Positions 51,010 through 61,671 of a stretch of DNA of 64,000 nt are shown one piece after another. The position numbers and the translations under genes are program-made. This DNA is from Atopsyche davidsoni (lineage: Eukaryota > Arthropoda > Insecta > Trichoptera > Hydrobiosidae). The number at the start of each line of letters is the position of its first letter. Position 1 is the first letter of the stretch. Location of the stretch: NCBI GenBank assembly GCA_022113835.1, contig JAILWY010000030.1, positions 1,612,001-1,676,000 on the forward strand, given 5' to 3'. Under the pieces are notes generated by a model. That model worked only from the letters and a program-made list of their open reading frames with translations. It did no database searches and was not told the DNA's origin.

Positions 51010-52960
51010 CTTAAATGCTTTAAATAAAAATTAAAGCAACTTCTTAGTATTAAAATTTAACATTTATGAATACCTATCCACTAAGATTTTTTTGTGTTTT
51101 TAGTAAACTAGCTTAAAAGACTATAACAGACAGTTGATTCGCTTTTATTTCCCTCTTAATATTTTGTGAGTTTATATTAAATGATATTGAAATTTCAACC
51201 CAAGTATTAGGTTAGAGACATTGTTTACAATTGTATCTAGAAAAAAAAAAATCTCGTAATTCGGTAGATGCTACTAACGTTTGAAAGTAAGCGTGTAAGA
51301 AATTACTAGAAAAATGTTTTATTTATTATTTTTTTACCACCAGTTATCTATAGATTCAAAAGACAAAGGTATCCCTGTTTCTATCCCGATAGATTGATAT
51401 TTCTTGTTTATAAAAAGGTTTTATCCGGTGACTTGTCAAGTCTTCAAATGCTTCACACATCGATGCTTGTTTCCTGCTCTTACTGAACAGTGACTCAACT
51501 CCATAAAATCATCTGATCCTGAATAATGTTTTCCTCTCACAAAACAATATAAACATATATTAAACAAAATACTTTAACAGATTTATTTACGCTTTTAATT
51601 AAAAAAAAAAAAAACTTTTAAAGCGTAGTATAAAAAAACATACATATACCGAAACAAATTTACGATTTATAAAAAAAAAAACTTTTTAAGTCTTGTTTCT
51701 TTATATTACCTAAAATTTATCCGAAAAGGCTGTTTTATTACGAAAACTTCTTCCCCCATTTTCCACCTGTGGCGTATTTTAACATTTTTAAGTAATTCAC
51801 TTTTTTATATATTCGACAAATAAAAACCAAATGATTTGACATAATTATCAATCAAAGTCATAGAACTAGCACAATTAACAAATAAAAACAGACGTTTTTA
51901 TATAATTAAAAAAAAATTTAAAATACGAATGTATTGTATCAAAACTTTTAAAAAAATTTTTAATAACAAAATATTGAACTAAGGGAATACGAAATATCAT
52001 TTATTCAGAAAAATATTAAATGGAGAACAAATTGTTTTTTTAAATCAATTTTACAGCTTTAGATTTGTTTATGAAAAACATATGAAACTTAAAAATAAAG
52101 TGGTTTTAAGATAAATCAGGTCAAAGTTACTGCAGTTTTCGTAAATCTTAGCGGACTACTCAAATTAACATTACTAAAATAGTTCAATATCACGCTGAAA
52201 GCTTTTAAGAACAAAATTTATTGCCAAAGCCAATGGGGTCAGATATTCGTGAAATGTTTTCCAATTTTTATTATTTTTACTTTAAGGAAGTTATCTATAC
52301 CATGAAATCAAAATAGACGTTGTAACCAGTGCCAATAAATTATTCATAGTTAATACGCCTTTTGTGACTTTATAGCCAGGTTTGATAAAACAAAATAAAC
52401 TTAATGGTTTTAAAATTGCTACGGTACTATGCTGATGTTTTGTTCTCGATACTGAGACCATTTTCAAGTACGTTTTTCAAATACGTCGTATTAAGTCGTT
52501 AAAATATATGTATTTGATTTATCTGACTCTATGTTTGATTGGTGGATCAATTTACTAAGCTCTTCAGGGAGCTATACACAACCTGACACTGCTTCAAACC
52601 TATGATAATCTTTTTATTGAACGGCTCAAACAGCAAACACGTCATTGCGTCACTTGCTCATTAATAAGGACTCATTCAGTCTTCTAAAAATCCCGATTTA
52701 GCAAGTTAAGCAGCGCTGTTAGCCGCATCGCTCTTTTTGTATCAAGAAGCCAGAAATAATTAATAACTGTCTCTCAGACCTCGATCAAGAAAATCCTCGT
52801 CTGATATCAAAGAAGGAAAAATGAATTTCATATTTCTCTTTTTGTGTAAATATCACGAAGCTATGTCTATTTTTGCTGGAAAAAATTACAATGGAGGCAT
52901 GACATGACGAAAAAGGCTATGTAAAAAGTTAATTAAAACCCTCTTTGTTTATGAAGGAGG
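51010..52960. other. AT-rich sequence, nothing recognised
   Basis: A/T-dominated with A-runs near 51,600. No bounded exon or repeat. Confidence 0.5.
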
Positions 52961-52969
52961 TTTCTAATT

Positions 52970-53065
52970 TTTAATTAACCGCCCCCGCCGCCTGCTCCGG
53001 GTCCCCTGCAGCCTCAGCCCCATAAGATTCCCAGGGCAGAGTCCCTCCGCAGTGCTTGTAAATAC
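52970..53065. other. Short GC-rich island
   Basis: CCGCCCCCGCCGCCTGC and following C-rich sequence, directly after TTAATTAACC. No exon boundary. Possibly regulatory. Confidence 0.25.
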
Positions 53066-53069
53066 ATTT

Positions 53070-54690
53070 TTTTTCATTTTATTGCTGCCGGTCGGTTGAT
53101 TTATTCGGTCATCTGAAGTTTTTTCTGTCAACTTTTTTTTAATAATAAAGATTATCGCTTCTATAAATCAAGAGCTATCCCTTGCCATTTCAATTAATAT
53201 CCGAGATTTATAGGCTAGGCGGAAAAGCCGATTTACATTTTAATGTTAGGTACTTCTATAATCTCTGGTCATTCCGTGAAATACGACACGATCAAATCAG
53301 TTAAAGATTAATACTTTCAATGAAAAAAAAAAAGGCGTAATTTTGATTTATATCATCGAGTTTTTACACTTTATATATCCGACGATTCTTACCTTTATTT
53401 TTAAACAATAATTATTCATGCTGTTTCGAGTGATATTAGATAAACTTACTGTTGCATACTTAACAAACTCGTACGGATTAAGATGCGAATTTATTGAATA
53501 GTCAAATTCAATCATAAAAAGTAACTGATGCTTCATTGTATATTTTAAAACATTTAACAATTCTTGAATAACTAATACGAGGCTTTTATAATTGCTGAAA
53601 ATTCAAAATATTCAAGGCTTCTTCAGCACACACGGGACGCCGGATATCCAATGTGAATTACCATAATGGGTTCATGTACTCAGATGTCAAGAACAGTGTT
53701 GTACAAGAATATTGATCAACTAATTAAATTACAATATCAAGCTGATAGGCGCCTTAATCAGAGGATTACACATATATTTGTTACAAGTTTTTAAAACTTC
53801 TAAATTCTTAGACAATAAAAATATATGGCGATGAAAACGACCAAATGCTTAAAATTTAAAGTTTTTTTTTCATAACTTTTTATATATATGTAATTAGACC
53901 ATGGAAAATAGTTAAAATTTGTTAGTGTTATAAGGTGAAATTGTGTTTTTATTTTTATTTATTTCAATTCCTTACTCGTATATATTCTCCATGTTTAAAG
54001 CGACTGAAAACTCATTCAAAAATATCTAAATCTAATGTAGATTTGCTATATATATAATAGTTTTTTTATAGAAATAGCTAAAAGCCATGAGTCGATTCAA
54101 CCACAGTCGCGATTGCATTCTACTGTCTAATGATTTTTAAATAAATAAATAATTCGTATGAATTACAGAGACAAGGCATTTTCGATCAACGCGAATTCAT
54201 TTTTTTAAATTAAACATACACTAACATATTCATGAGATTACTCGACAAAGCATGTTTTTTGTATTTTAATGGGTGAAAACACAGTTTGAGTTTATGGTAA
54301 TGAGAAACTAAATACATTTAGTGGATCTATAATTCATGGACTTAATATAGGTGAAAAGGAAATTACTTAGAGGGTAAATTATTTATTGATCTATTAATTT
54401 AATTTATTGTGAATGTAAGGGTGCTTGGGGTGACACTCTGTTAATGTTCTTAGGAGTATAATATCTGTTGTCTTGTAAGATAATATTTTAAAATAAAATA
54501 CATTAACTAATAAATTTATTCACAAGATAAATTTCCGTATTAGTCAGTCAATTCCACGAGTTTGTGTAAAATACAAACCTGCCTCTGAAATTACTTTTTT
54601 GGTGAGGTTTTTATTATGTCATGATATTTTTTAAATAATATTTTTTTCCTATTTAAATATTATCACTATAAAAAATTTTAAAAATTTAAA
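53070..54690. other. AT-rich sequence, nothing recognised
   Basis: No gene or repeat family. Confidence 0.5.
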
Positions 54691-54694
54691 ATGA

Positions 54695-54771
54695 ATGTGG
54701 AAAAATCACTCTAGTATTTTATTTAAATCATTATAAAGGAATTTCGCCATGTACTCTCTGTCAAAAATATT
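54695..54771 (-). mobile_element. Foldback MITE half-copy
   Basis: ATGTGGAAAAATCACTC then AGTATTTTATTTAAATC and a terminal GTACTCTCTGTCAAAAATATT match the right half of the copy at 63.3-63.5 kb. The left half is absent. Confidence 0.7.
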
Positions 54772-55660
54772 CATTAATTAAATATTTTTTTGGTGTTTTC
54801 GTATTTTTCTCCGAAATAAATATTATTTTCTAGAGTTACAATAATAAATTATATTTAATATTTTTTTTACATACTTATTATAATTAAATAAAAACTTATT
54901 TCAAAAAACGTATATAAAAATTTGAAATATATTAAATAACATATTTTAAAAGAAGTACTAGTTTTGTGTTTTAAATGATTAAATAATATCAAAAAAGTAT
55001 TTCATATTAAGAGCATTGCTGTTTTTTTGTATAATTATCAATTATACAAAGTGTTTATTAAAATTTACACCTCACTCTTTGAAACGAAATCGTAGAAATT
55101 TCATAAACGGGGTAGAAAGAATAATCGTCTCCCGTTTCGCTCATAACTCATTTTTGATACTCTAACCCTTCTCCCTCGGCCCGAGTCGGACTCGCGAACG
55201 CAGCAATTTTTTATGGTTTTATTTAATTAGGTGGAGGAGCGCCCGAGTCCTCTCTCCCCTTATATCAGATTTTTTTGTAATTATCAAAGCTATTTAAACT
55301 TTTAATCGAGTTTTTGCCGGCAGTCCTGGAAATTTCCTTCGGCCCGTCCTGCGAAAAGTTCGGGAACTTATTCAATTTGGCGTTAGCATAGCGACTCGCC
55401 TGCAGTATTGGCGCAACACATGCACGGCCCCACATTATCTGCGATAAGACCAATTCCACGACCTCGCCGCAATTGCAGGACTATATTTGTGCAATTGCGT
55501 GCTTAGAAGAGTGCACTTTGTTCGAAAAAGAATCATTCGCTATGCAGGGTCTATGACTTGGCATTCGCAATATATGCACAGCTGCACATTAGCTGCAATA
55601 AGATTCCACGCTCTAATGCAACCACACGACTGTGATTTCAATTGAATTGACTCAAATGTG
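54772..55660. other. AT-rich then moderately GC-rich, no gene
   Basis: A patch at about 55,130-55,450 has CTCGGCCCGAGTCGGACTCG and a mixed composition. The 64-codon minus-strand frame over it has no splice support. Confidence 0.35.
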
Positions 55661-55678
55661 TTTTATAAATTTATACTA

Positions 55679-55868
55679 TATTGGTTTTTAGTGAAGACCG
55701 TAACAGTAAGTACGATTTTGCCCTATACAGGTTTTATTTTTGATTGATATGATTAAGTACATTTTTACATGCGGGTTCGAATCCCGCACAAGTCATGATG
55801 ATATTTTTCTGAGAGTTTCTTTTATCATTTTTCAATATGTGAAAAATGTACTTAATCATATTAATCAA
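55679..55868 (+). mobile_element. tRNA-bearing foldback retroposon, deleted copy
   Basis: 190 bases flanked by a 12-bp duplication, AAATTTATACTA. It begins TATTGGTTTTTAGTGAAGAC and keeps the leader GTACGATTTTGCCCTATACA. Then come one outer arm, a jump straight to a tRNA T arm (GCGGGTTCGAATCCCGC), a T-run and the opposite outer arm. Compared with the full copy at 58.5 kb, most of the palindrome and all but the T-arm half of the tRNA are gone, and substitutions are many. It is in the opposite orientation to the full copy. Confidence 0.85.
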
Positions 55869-55880
55869 AAATTTATACTA

Positions 55881-56735
55881 AGTTTGCCTTTATACTATTT
55901 TAACTGTGAACAAGAGTGCACGCTCGCCGCAATAAAATCATCCGCCTAGTAGCGTCAAAAATATATATCTGATTAGTCAAAAAGTTAACTATTTCATTTT
56001 GTTCCACTTAATAATAAATAATCTGTTATGGTGAGATGTACAAAATATTGATACCTCCCTATGAAGCGAGTTTTTTTATGACCTATCTGTATAAAACATG
56101 GCAAGTTTTGGAGGTGGGTCTTCTAATAGACGTTTCCTGTTTGATAAATTATTGTTAAAAAAAAAAAAGTTAAATTTCTCTTTGAAAAGAACTAATATAT
56201 ATATACTACAATATTATGTTGAGATATATAAAAAAAAAATTCATAGTTAATCTTTACACTCAAAGAGCACCCAATATATATCTACTTCTAAACATAAAAA
56301 GTTGAAATACTAAATAACTTTTTGCTTTCATATGTATATATTTTGGCTCATTTTATTTAATATTTACACTTAAACGTATAATTTTACATTAATTAAAACC
56401 CATTAGAAGTAATTTATTTCATAAATAATACATAAAAAATTTATGTGTTAGAGAAGTTTACGTTTGTAAATGATAAATAGGGCAATTTTTAAAGGTTTTC
56501 AATTTGTACAATAAAAACCAACATCTCTGGACTGAAGTTCAGAAATCAATTTGTGGATTAGTGCGGTTGGTTTAATTGCTTCCAAAGCGAGAAGTGCTTC
56601 CTGAGCTTTTAACACGGCCGTAATATGCTTACATTACTTCTAACCTGCAACCGTTTATGGTTTCTCACTCTTAACTAAGTTCAGTTATTTTTATGTTTTT
56701 CGTTTAAAAAATCCGATCTTGCACATCTCCTGGAG
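55881..56735. other. AT-rich sequence, minor regulatory-like patch
   Basis: Around 56,545-56,660, GTGGATTAGTGCGGTTGG (Runt-type TGCGGTT, Otd-type GGATTA) is less AT-biased. No exon. Confidence 0.3.
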
Positions 56736-56739
56736 GGAA

Positions 56740-57030
56740 GAAACATTTACCTACTAGATTTCCAAATCACAACATCGTGTCTCGCTGGCGACGTGCCTCG
56801 GGCCCGACTCCAGCTGGCCTCCGAGGCAGGTTTCTGTCCTCCACTTGGCTGTTCAAAGTTCGGATAAAGAAGCGGCAGATCTACATTTAAAATTCAAATA
56901 CTCCCCGGCGGCTCGTCCCGAATTGTTATTTTCAGGCTTACACTGGGACAACCCAGAGCTGAGCTGGCTTCACTGTACAGTGTATTATAACTTTATGAAT
57001 TTAATTCACCTGTATAGCATTATATAAATT
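56740..57030. other. Moderately GC-rich patch
   Basis: GCTGGCGACGTGCCTCGGGC and onward has mixed composition with a 60-codon plus-strand frame beginning MAVQSSDKEAADLHLKFKYS. It contains a possible internal TTTTCAG, but no consistent exon model emerges. Left uncalled. Confidence 0.25.
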
Positions 57031-57039
57031 GGACGAGAG

Positions 57040-58495
57040 TTGGGACACGAAAATATCTTTATAATTTTGTGATTAAGATTTATCGAAGCGTTATTTTAAT
57101 CAATACGTGCTATCTATACTTTATCATAAAAATGTATAAAAACCAAACTGTATTTAAATAAAATAATCGATATTAGGATAAACGGTAGGGAACAAAAATG
57201 TCACGAGGAACAAAAAATTTAAAAAAAAATTGGTTTTATCTAGCAATCCTTAAATATTTTTAAGCATCAAAAGTAAACAATATTTTTAGTCAGTTTAAAG
57301 GTATATCACAAAAAAGGATTTTTGTAAATATTTCTACAGCAAAACGTCTTGTCATTGAGTGTTTCAAATACGGTTTTGTTGACACCAGTGTATAATTAAT
57401 AATAAATATTTAATCAATTCATTAGAATATATGTGAATATTTTCATTAATTATTCCTGAAAAATAAATATATTTTGCTAAAAAACATTATCCGCTGAGAC
57501 TACAGGGCATGCAATATTCCTAAAATCCCTAGGCTATATTCAATCTCTTTGCTTGTTTTATTTTTATGATGAATTTCATCAATCACAAACCGTCATAATA
57601 AAAAGTAATTAAAAATACCAGCTCCCAATCAATACATCATCACAACATCAAACAATACCCCCTTCAAATTGTTTCCTATCTGGTGAGCTTGCAGCCTTAT
57701 TTGGCTGGCGAAAACAATGAAAATCGGAACTCTCGTATCGTCCTATATCTCCCGAATGCCGCGAATCCGTTCAATCGCTGACATCCATTTACTTGTTTTG
57801 AAGGTAAAATGCAAAGCACTGAACTGGGAATCTCTCCAAAAATAAATATGGTTGGCAGCGGCGATGTTATAAGTCAGGTGCTATGTAAAAAATAAAATAT
57901 GAACGCTGATTTCGAGCTTTCACTATTGCTTTTAATAAATTATAATCAAATGATGCATAAAAAAATTAGATGCTTCATAAATGTTCGGGTTTTATAAAAT
58001 GTGGGACATCTGAACATTTAGGTGGGTAACTAATATAATTATTATAAATCATTTTTAATTTTAAGGGGTAAGAACGTTGTAACTATCAACAAAGTAGTCT
58101 TTGAGCATGATACCGAGTATAGCGAGTCGGACTATACTTTCAAATCACGTCATCCTACGTACAGCTCAGGCGGGTTATCCTGCGACGCAAACTCGATGTG
58201 GCCAAATCGATACGGCCTATTAAACAAGATTAAGACATAAATAAACTAGTAGATAACGTTAAACGGAATTGGACATGTGTCGAGGATACGTCCGGGGTTG
58301 GCGTTTTGTCTCAGGGCGGATTTCTCGGGACGATACTGTTTGCCCTATGGCCCATATTCACGGTTAACGGCCGTTGCAAATCTCGACAAGTATCCGGAAT
58401 AAGAAGCTATTTTGATTGTATTAGAATGCTTACTTCTAATATGTCCCGATGAAGTGGCATTGCTTTCGAATGAAAACAAAAACTTGGCAATTCTG
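57040..58495. other. AT-rich, with a moderately GC-rich segment near 58.1-58.4 kb
   Basis: The segment near 58,130-58,400 is balanced in composition but shows no long frame, tRNA motif or repeat ends. Confidence 0.35.
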
Positions 58496-58593
58496 TGAAG
58501 ATCTCATTGATAATGATTAAGAACATTTTTTTTTTTTTTTTTTTTTAAATATTGAAAATTGATTAAAGAAACTCTTAGAAAAATATATCAACG

Positions 58594-58666
58594 TGATTTG
58601 TGCGGGATTCGAACCCACATCCCCTCGCTTACATGGCAGGTGCATTACCAACTATGCTAACCAATC
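58594..58666 (-). tRNA. tRNA-like gene, left arm of palindrome (Thr-UGU-like)
   Basis: The mirror image of the plus-strand copy in the other arm, with the same folding: 6 of 7 acceptor pairs, a 4-bp D stem, a 5-bp anticodon stem with one mismatch, and a 5-bp T stem. A five-base T-run follows 11 bases after the 3' end on this strand. Head-to-head arrangement with its partner, separated by about 76 bases. Confidence 0.55.
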
Positions 58667-58742
58667 ACTAGTACTAGACAAGAATTTTTAATAATCATAA
58701 TCATCAGGATATGATTATTAAAAATTCTTGTCTAGTACTAGT

Positions 58743-58815
58743 GATTGGTTAGCATAGTTGGTAATGCACCTGCCATGTAAGCGAGGGGATGTGGGTTCGA
58801 ATCCCGCACAAATCA
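58743..58815 (+). tRNA. tRNA-like gene, right arm of palindrome (Thr-UGU-like)
   Basis: A 73-base cloverleaf. Acceptor GATTGGT pairs with ACAAATC except one G/A. The D stem GCAT/ATGC is perfect and the A box TAGCATAGTTGG matches the consensus. The anticodon stem CCTGC/GCGAG has one mismatch and one wobble. The loop CATGTAA places UGU (threonine) as anticodon but has A at position 33, where U is nearly universal. The T arm GTGGG/CCCGC with TTCGAAT gives a perfect B box. The discriminator is A, and TTTTT follows 11 bases later. Promoter and terminator look usable; A33 and the acceptor mismatch suggest a tRNA-derived element, not a working tRNA. Confidence 0.55.
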
Positions 58816-58973
58816 CGTTGATATATTTTTCTAAGAGTTTCTTTAATCAATTTTCAATATTTAAAAAAAAAAAAAATGTTCTTAATCATTATCAATCAAT
58901 TAAACCTGTATAGGTAAAATCGTACTTCCTGTGAGATGGTCTTCACAAAAACCAATAATTAAAGATCTCATTG

Positions 58974-59660
58974 GTTTGGTATAATGATAGAAAACATCAG
59001 TTTTGTCAGTTAATTTTTAATTCTACTAAGTGCGTCATTATAAATTTCACTAAGTTAAAATGAACAAAGTTTAGTTAATATCATTAAAAAATATATATTT
59101 AGGATGGCTAACAAAAGCATTTTTCTTTGAAAGTTTTCACAGACGTCATAAATTAACACTTCACTTACTAACCTACACATATTTTTACTATATCAGAAGC
59201 TCTCATACTTTTCAAGTTTCCGTATTAGTTTTAATTATTTCCACTCCTGCAGCTCGGTCTTGGGGTAATAATTTAAATGGACTAGACGTTGCCGCTATTA
59301 AGGTTAAATTAATATTTTATTTAAAATACGACATGATGATTTTTTAGTGCGTATTAAAAGCATTGTTCTTTCATGTTTATTTGGCAAAGAATTTAGCTTA
59401 CTACTCAAAACACGCATGTGTTATACAACACATAACAAAAAAATACCGAAAACAATTTTGTACTTTTTTGATAAATGCTTGCTACATCTGAGAAGTAGTG
59501 TACCACTTTGAATGCGCGTGAATAATACGACGCACATTTATACGAGTCTGTGTTATTTATTACTCTAGCTGTAGTTACTCAAGAAAAAATAACTACAGCT
59601 GTAGTTTTGCGATATACTTTTAGTGCGTCAAAAACTTAGTACACGTATTATATTATTTAA
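58974..59660. other. AT-rich sequence, nothing recognised
   Basis: Contains the dyad TAACTACAGCTGTAGTT-like block near 59,585. No gene. Confidence 0.45.
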
Positions 59661-59663
59661 AAA

Positions 59664-60323
59664 CTAGAAATGTAGCCCGTCACAGAATGACGAATTGGAT
59701 GAACGAAGCAATAGTGTTTGAACATATGTTTGGCTGAATACTCGAATATCTGGGTACTCGAATTTTAAGAAGACGCTGCTCACGTTTTCCTTTCGATTCA
59801 TTGCTTGACATTTGTGTCACATTTCGTGTCACAAACAACGCATCACTTTCACTGCACTGTTTTTTATTTAATGCAGTCTTTATCACGTTCAATTGTGCTA
59901 TTCTTTTTGAATTACGTTTGCTGTGCGTAGACGATGTTATTTTTTTTGGAGGCATTTGAGTTATTAATGATGTGATTAATAATTTCTAATGCAATTTCGA
60001 TGAAAAAATAAAGATGGTACTTGTGTCAAACTGACAAACTGGAAATTTCTAAGAAGCATCAAAATTTGTTATTTTTGGAAAAATTTGAAATTTGAAATTC
60101 TCGCGGTGAACAACAGAATCCTATAATTCGTACATATTGAAACTCGCTAAAGCATATTTTTTAGTTTTATTAAATTAGTTTATGAATGAAAATATTATCC
60201 TATCGTCTTGAAATTCGGCACATAACTGCGAAAAAACTTACTAAACTTACGTTATATTCTATAGAGAACCAAGAAATCAAACATACAAACACACACACAC
60301 ACAATGGATATTACTATAGTAGA
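59664..60323 (-). mobile_element. Non-autonomous Helitron with coding remnant
   Basis: On the minus strand it begins TCTACTATAGTAATATCC directly after a host A. It ends with a hairpin CGTCATTCTGTGACG, ten bases later CTAG, and then a host T. A TC start, CTRR end, 3' hairpin and insertion between A and T are the Helitron hallmarks. It has an internal (CA)n tract. It shares both termini and phrases such as CGTCTTGAAATTCGGCACAT with the shorter copy at 63.5 kb. Confidence 0.92.
59680..59955 (-). pseudogene. Helitron protein N-terminal fragment
   Basis: A 91-codon frame starting MPPKK and containing NESKGKREQRLLKIRV. Short Arg/Glu/Gln-rich repeats of the REQRL type, after a basic start, are typical of the N-terminal extension of Helitron Rep/helicase proteins; that match is from memory of the family, not a search. 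The frame has no Rep or helicase domain and runs out inside the 3' hairpin, so the element has lost the body of the gene by internal deletion. It is not expected to encode a working protein. Confidence 0.5.
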
Positions 60324-60329
60324 TGCCAC

Positions 60330-61035
60330 AAATATCATATAAATAATTCAAGAAAACGACTGTTATATTATAAACTTAAATCCTTTTGAGGTAGATACAC
60401 TCTCGCGATATTGTATTAGGCGTGTGTGCAGCGTTAGGAGACACGAGACATGAGACATGACACACGTAACGGCTAACGAAGCAAAGCAGCGGGAAGTGGC
60501 GCAATAACGGCGGGCCTCCCTGCCCCGGGCCCGGGTATTCGCGGTGAACTTACTGGATGCTAGGCTGTTCATAAATTTAAGGTGGTGGCTTGTGTAATTT
60601 TATGGAATTCTGTTTGTGTTATAGTTAAAAAGGTTGACTACAAACTACTATGTATGATAATGAGGCCGGCCTGCGCAAACAAACTGATCGCTGTAAATGT
60701 AACAAAGATGACGCCTGGAGTGAAAAAATCTGTTTACACAAAACATTAGTCATAAAAATATTTATTGGTTTAGCACAAGAAAATTTCCGTTATCTTTTAA
60801 TTTACTTAGAATGAAGTAAAATTTTTTAAAATACCTTTGTATATTTTTTTTAATATTCAATTCCTTGATTTACTACAATAAATAATCCTTTTATGTATAA
60901 CAACCAATCGTTACTATATGATTGAAAAAGTTTAATTTTCTTCTAATGATCTGACAGGCGAACCTCTTAAGGATTGATTTATCAAAACCAAGTACTGCGC
61001 TTTTTTACATTCAATAAACCATTTCTACGGAAAAT
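60330..61035. other. Mixed sequence with a GC-rich patch
   Basis: At about 60,410-60,560 there is a small tandem (GAGACATGAGACATGACA) and a GC-rich block (GCCCCGGGCCCGGG). No exon boundary. The rest is AT-rich. Confidence 0.35.
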
Positions 61036-61038
61036 AAT

Positions 61039-61125
61039 AATATTTTTAGTAAAATACTTTTGTGATTTTTCCCTATGTTTAATTTAATTGGTGATCATTT
61101 TCGTCAACCTTGCACTACTAAGCAA
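61039..61125 (+). mobile_element. Foldback MITE left half
   Basis: AATATTTTTAGTAAAATACT, then GTGATTTTTCC and ATTGGTGATCATTTTCGTCA match the left arm of the family. The right side is missing. Confidence 0.7.
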
Positions 61126-61250
61126 AAATCTTGTGCTCACACCAAGTATGACATTTACAGCCTATTTTGTCTTCCAACTGAAGTTATTTAAACCTAATAA
61201 CATTCACTGCGGTATAATTTTATAACGAAAGTAAAGGGCATATTTTAGAA

Positions 61251-61442
61251 TAGTGCTTCTCAAAGTTGTCCCTACGGACCCAAGGGGGTCCCTGGGATCA
61301 TTCAGGGGGTCCTTAGAAAATTAAAATCGATTTGGAGGTCCCTGAACAACGTCAGGTCATGTTTTGACTATGAAAGAGGGTGCGTGGGCAAGTTTTGACT
61401 ATGAAAAGGGGTCCGTGGGCCAAAAGACTTTGAGAGCTACTG
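61251..61442 (-). mobile_element. Non-autonomous hAT element, short copy
   Basis: 192 bases with ends TAGTGCTTCTCAAAG and CTTTGAGAGCTACTG and the 8-bp duplication TTTTAGAA on both sides. The interior (GGGTCCCTGGGATCATTCAG and TTTTGACTATGAAA) is the reverse complement of blocks in the 413-base copy at 24 kb, so it is the same family, internally deleted and inverted. Confidence 0.92.
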
Positions 61443-61586
61443 TTTTAGAAGATATGAGGAACGTTCATAAAATTTTACAATCACATTACATTTAGAATTT
61501 ACATCGTCAAACAAGGAACTATTTTATTTGCTAGATTTAAATAATTACATCAAAAACGATTAAAAACAACTGTTTATTAATTTCAG

Positions 61587-61671
61587 GAAGAAGTGTTACT
61601 GAGAGGGATACATTTGACCGGTGCGCGAGGCCAGTAAAAATGAAAAGGCGAGTTCACCCCTTGCTCGAGGG
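61587..61671 (+). CDS. Weak candidate internal exon within a GC-rich island
   Basis: A strong acceptor (TTATTAATTTCAG), an open frame reading RSVTERDTFDRCARPVKMKR, and a donor (GAGGG|GTGAGCT). It enters after two bases and leaves with two. Not recognised, and it does not match the phases of the other plus-strand candidates. The island continues past the donor to about 61,760 with TTGTTTACGGCCC and may be a regulatory element instead. Confidence 0.22.

Larger units (their letters stand above)
58510..58961 (-). mobile_element. tRNA-bearing palindromic retroposon, complete
   Basis: 452 bases flanked by a perfect 12-bp duplication, AAGATCTCATTG. On the minus strand it starts with a leader (TATTGGTTTTTGTGAAGACC ... 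CCTATACAGGTTT) shared with the copy at 55.7 kb. The body, 58,510 to about 58,893, is an inverted repeat with a 10-base spacer. The arms are identical as far as I can read, except that a T-run is 21 bases on one side and 14 on the other. Each arm contains a complete tRNA-like gene. A 12-bp duplication fits LINE-mediated insertion, as for SINEs; a symmetric tRNA pair is not a usual SINE layout. Near-identical arms imply a recent origin or gene conversion; an assembly fold-back artefact must be excluded. Confidence 0.88.
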
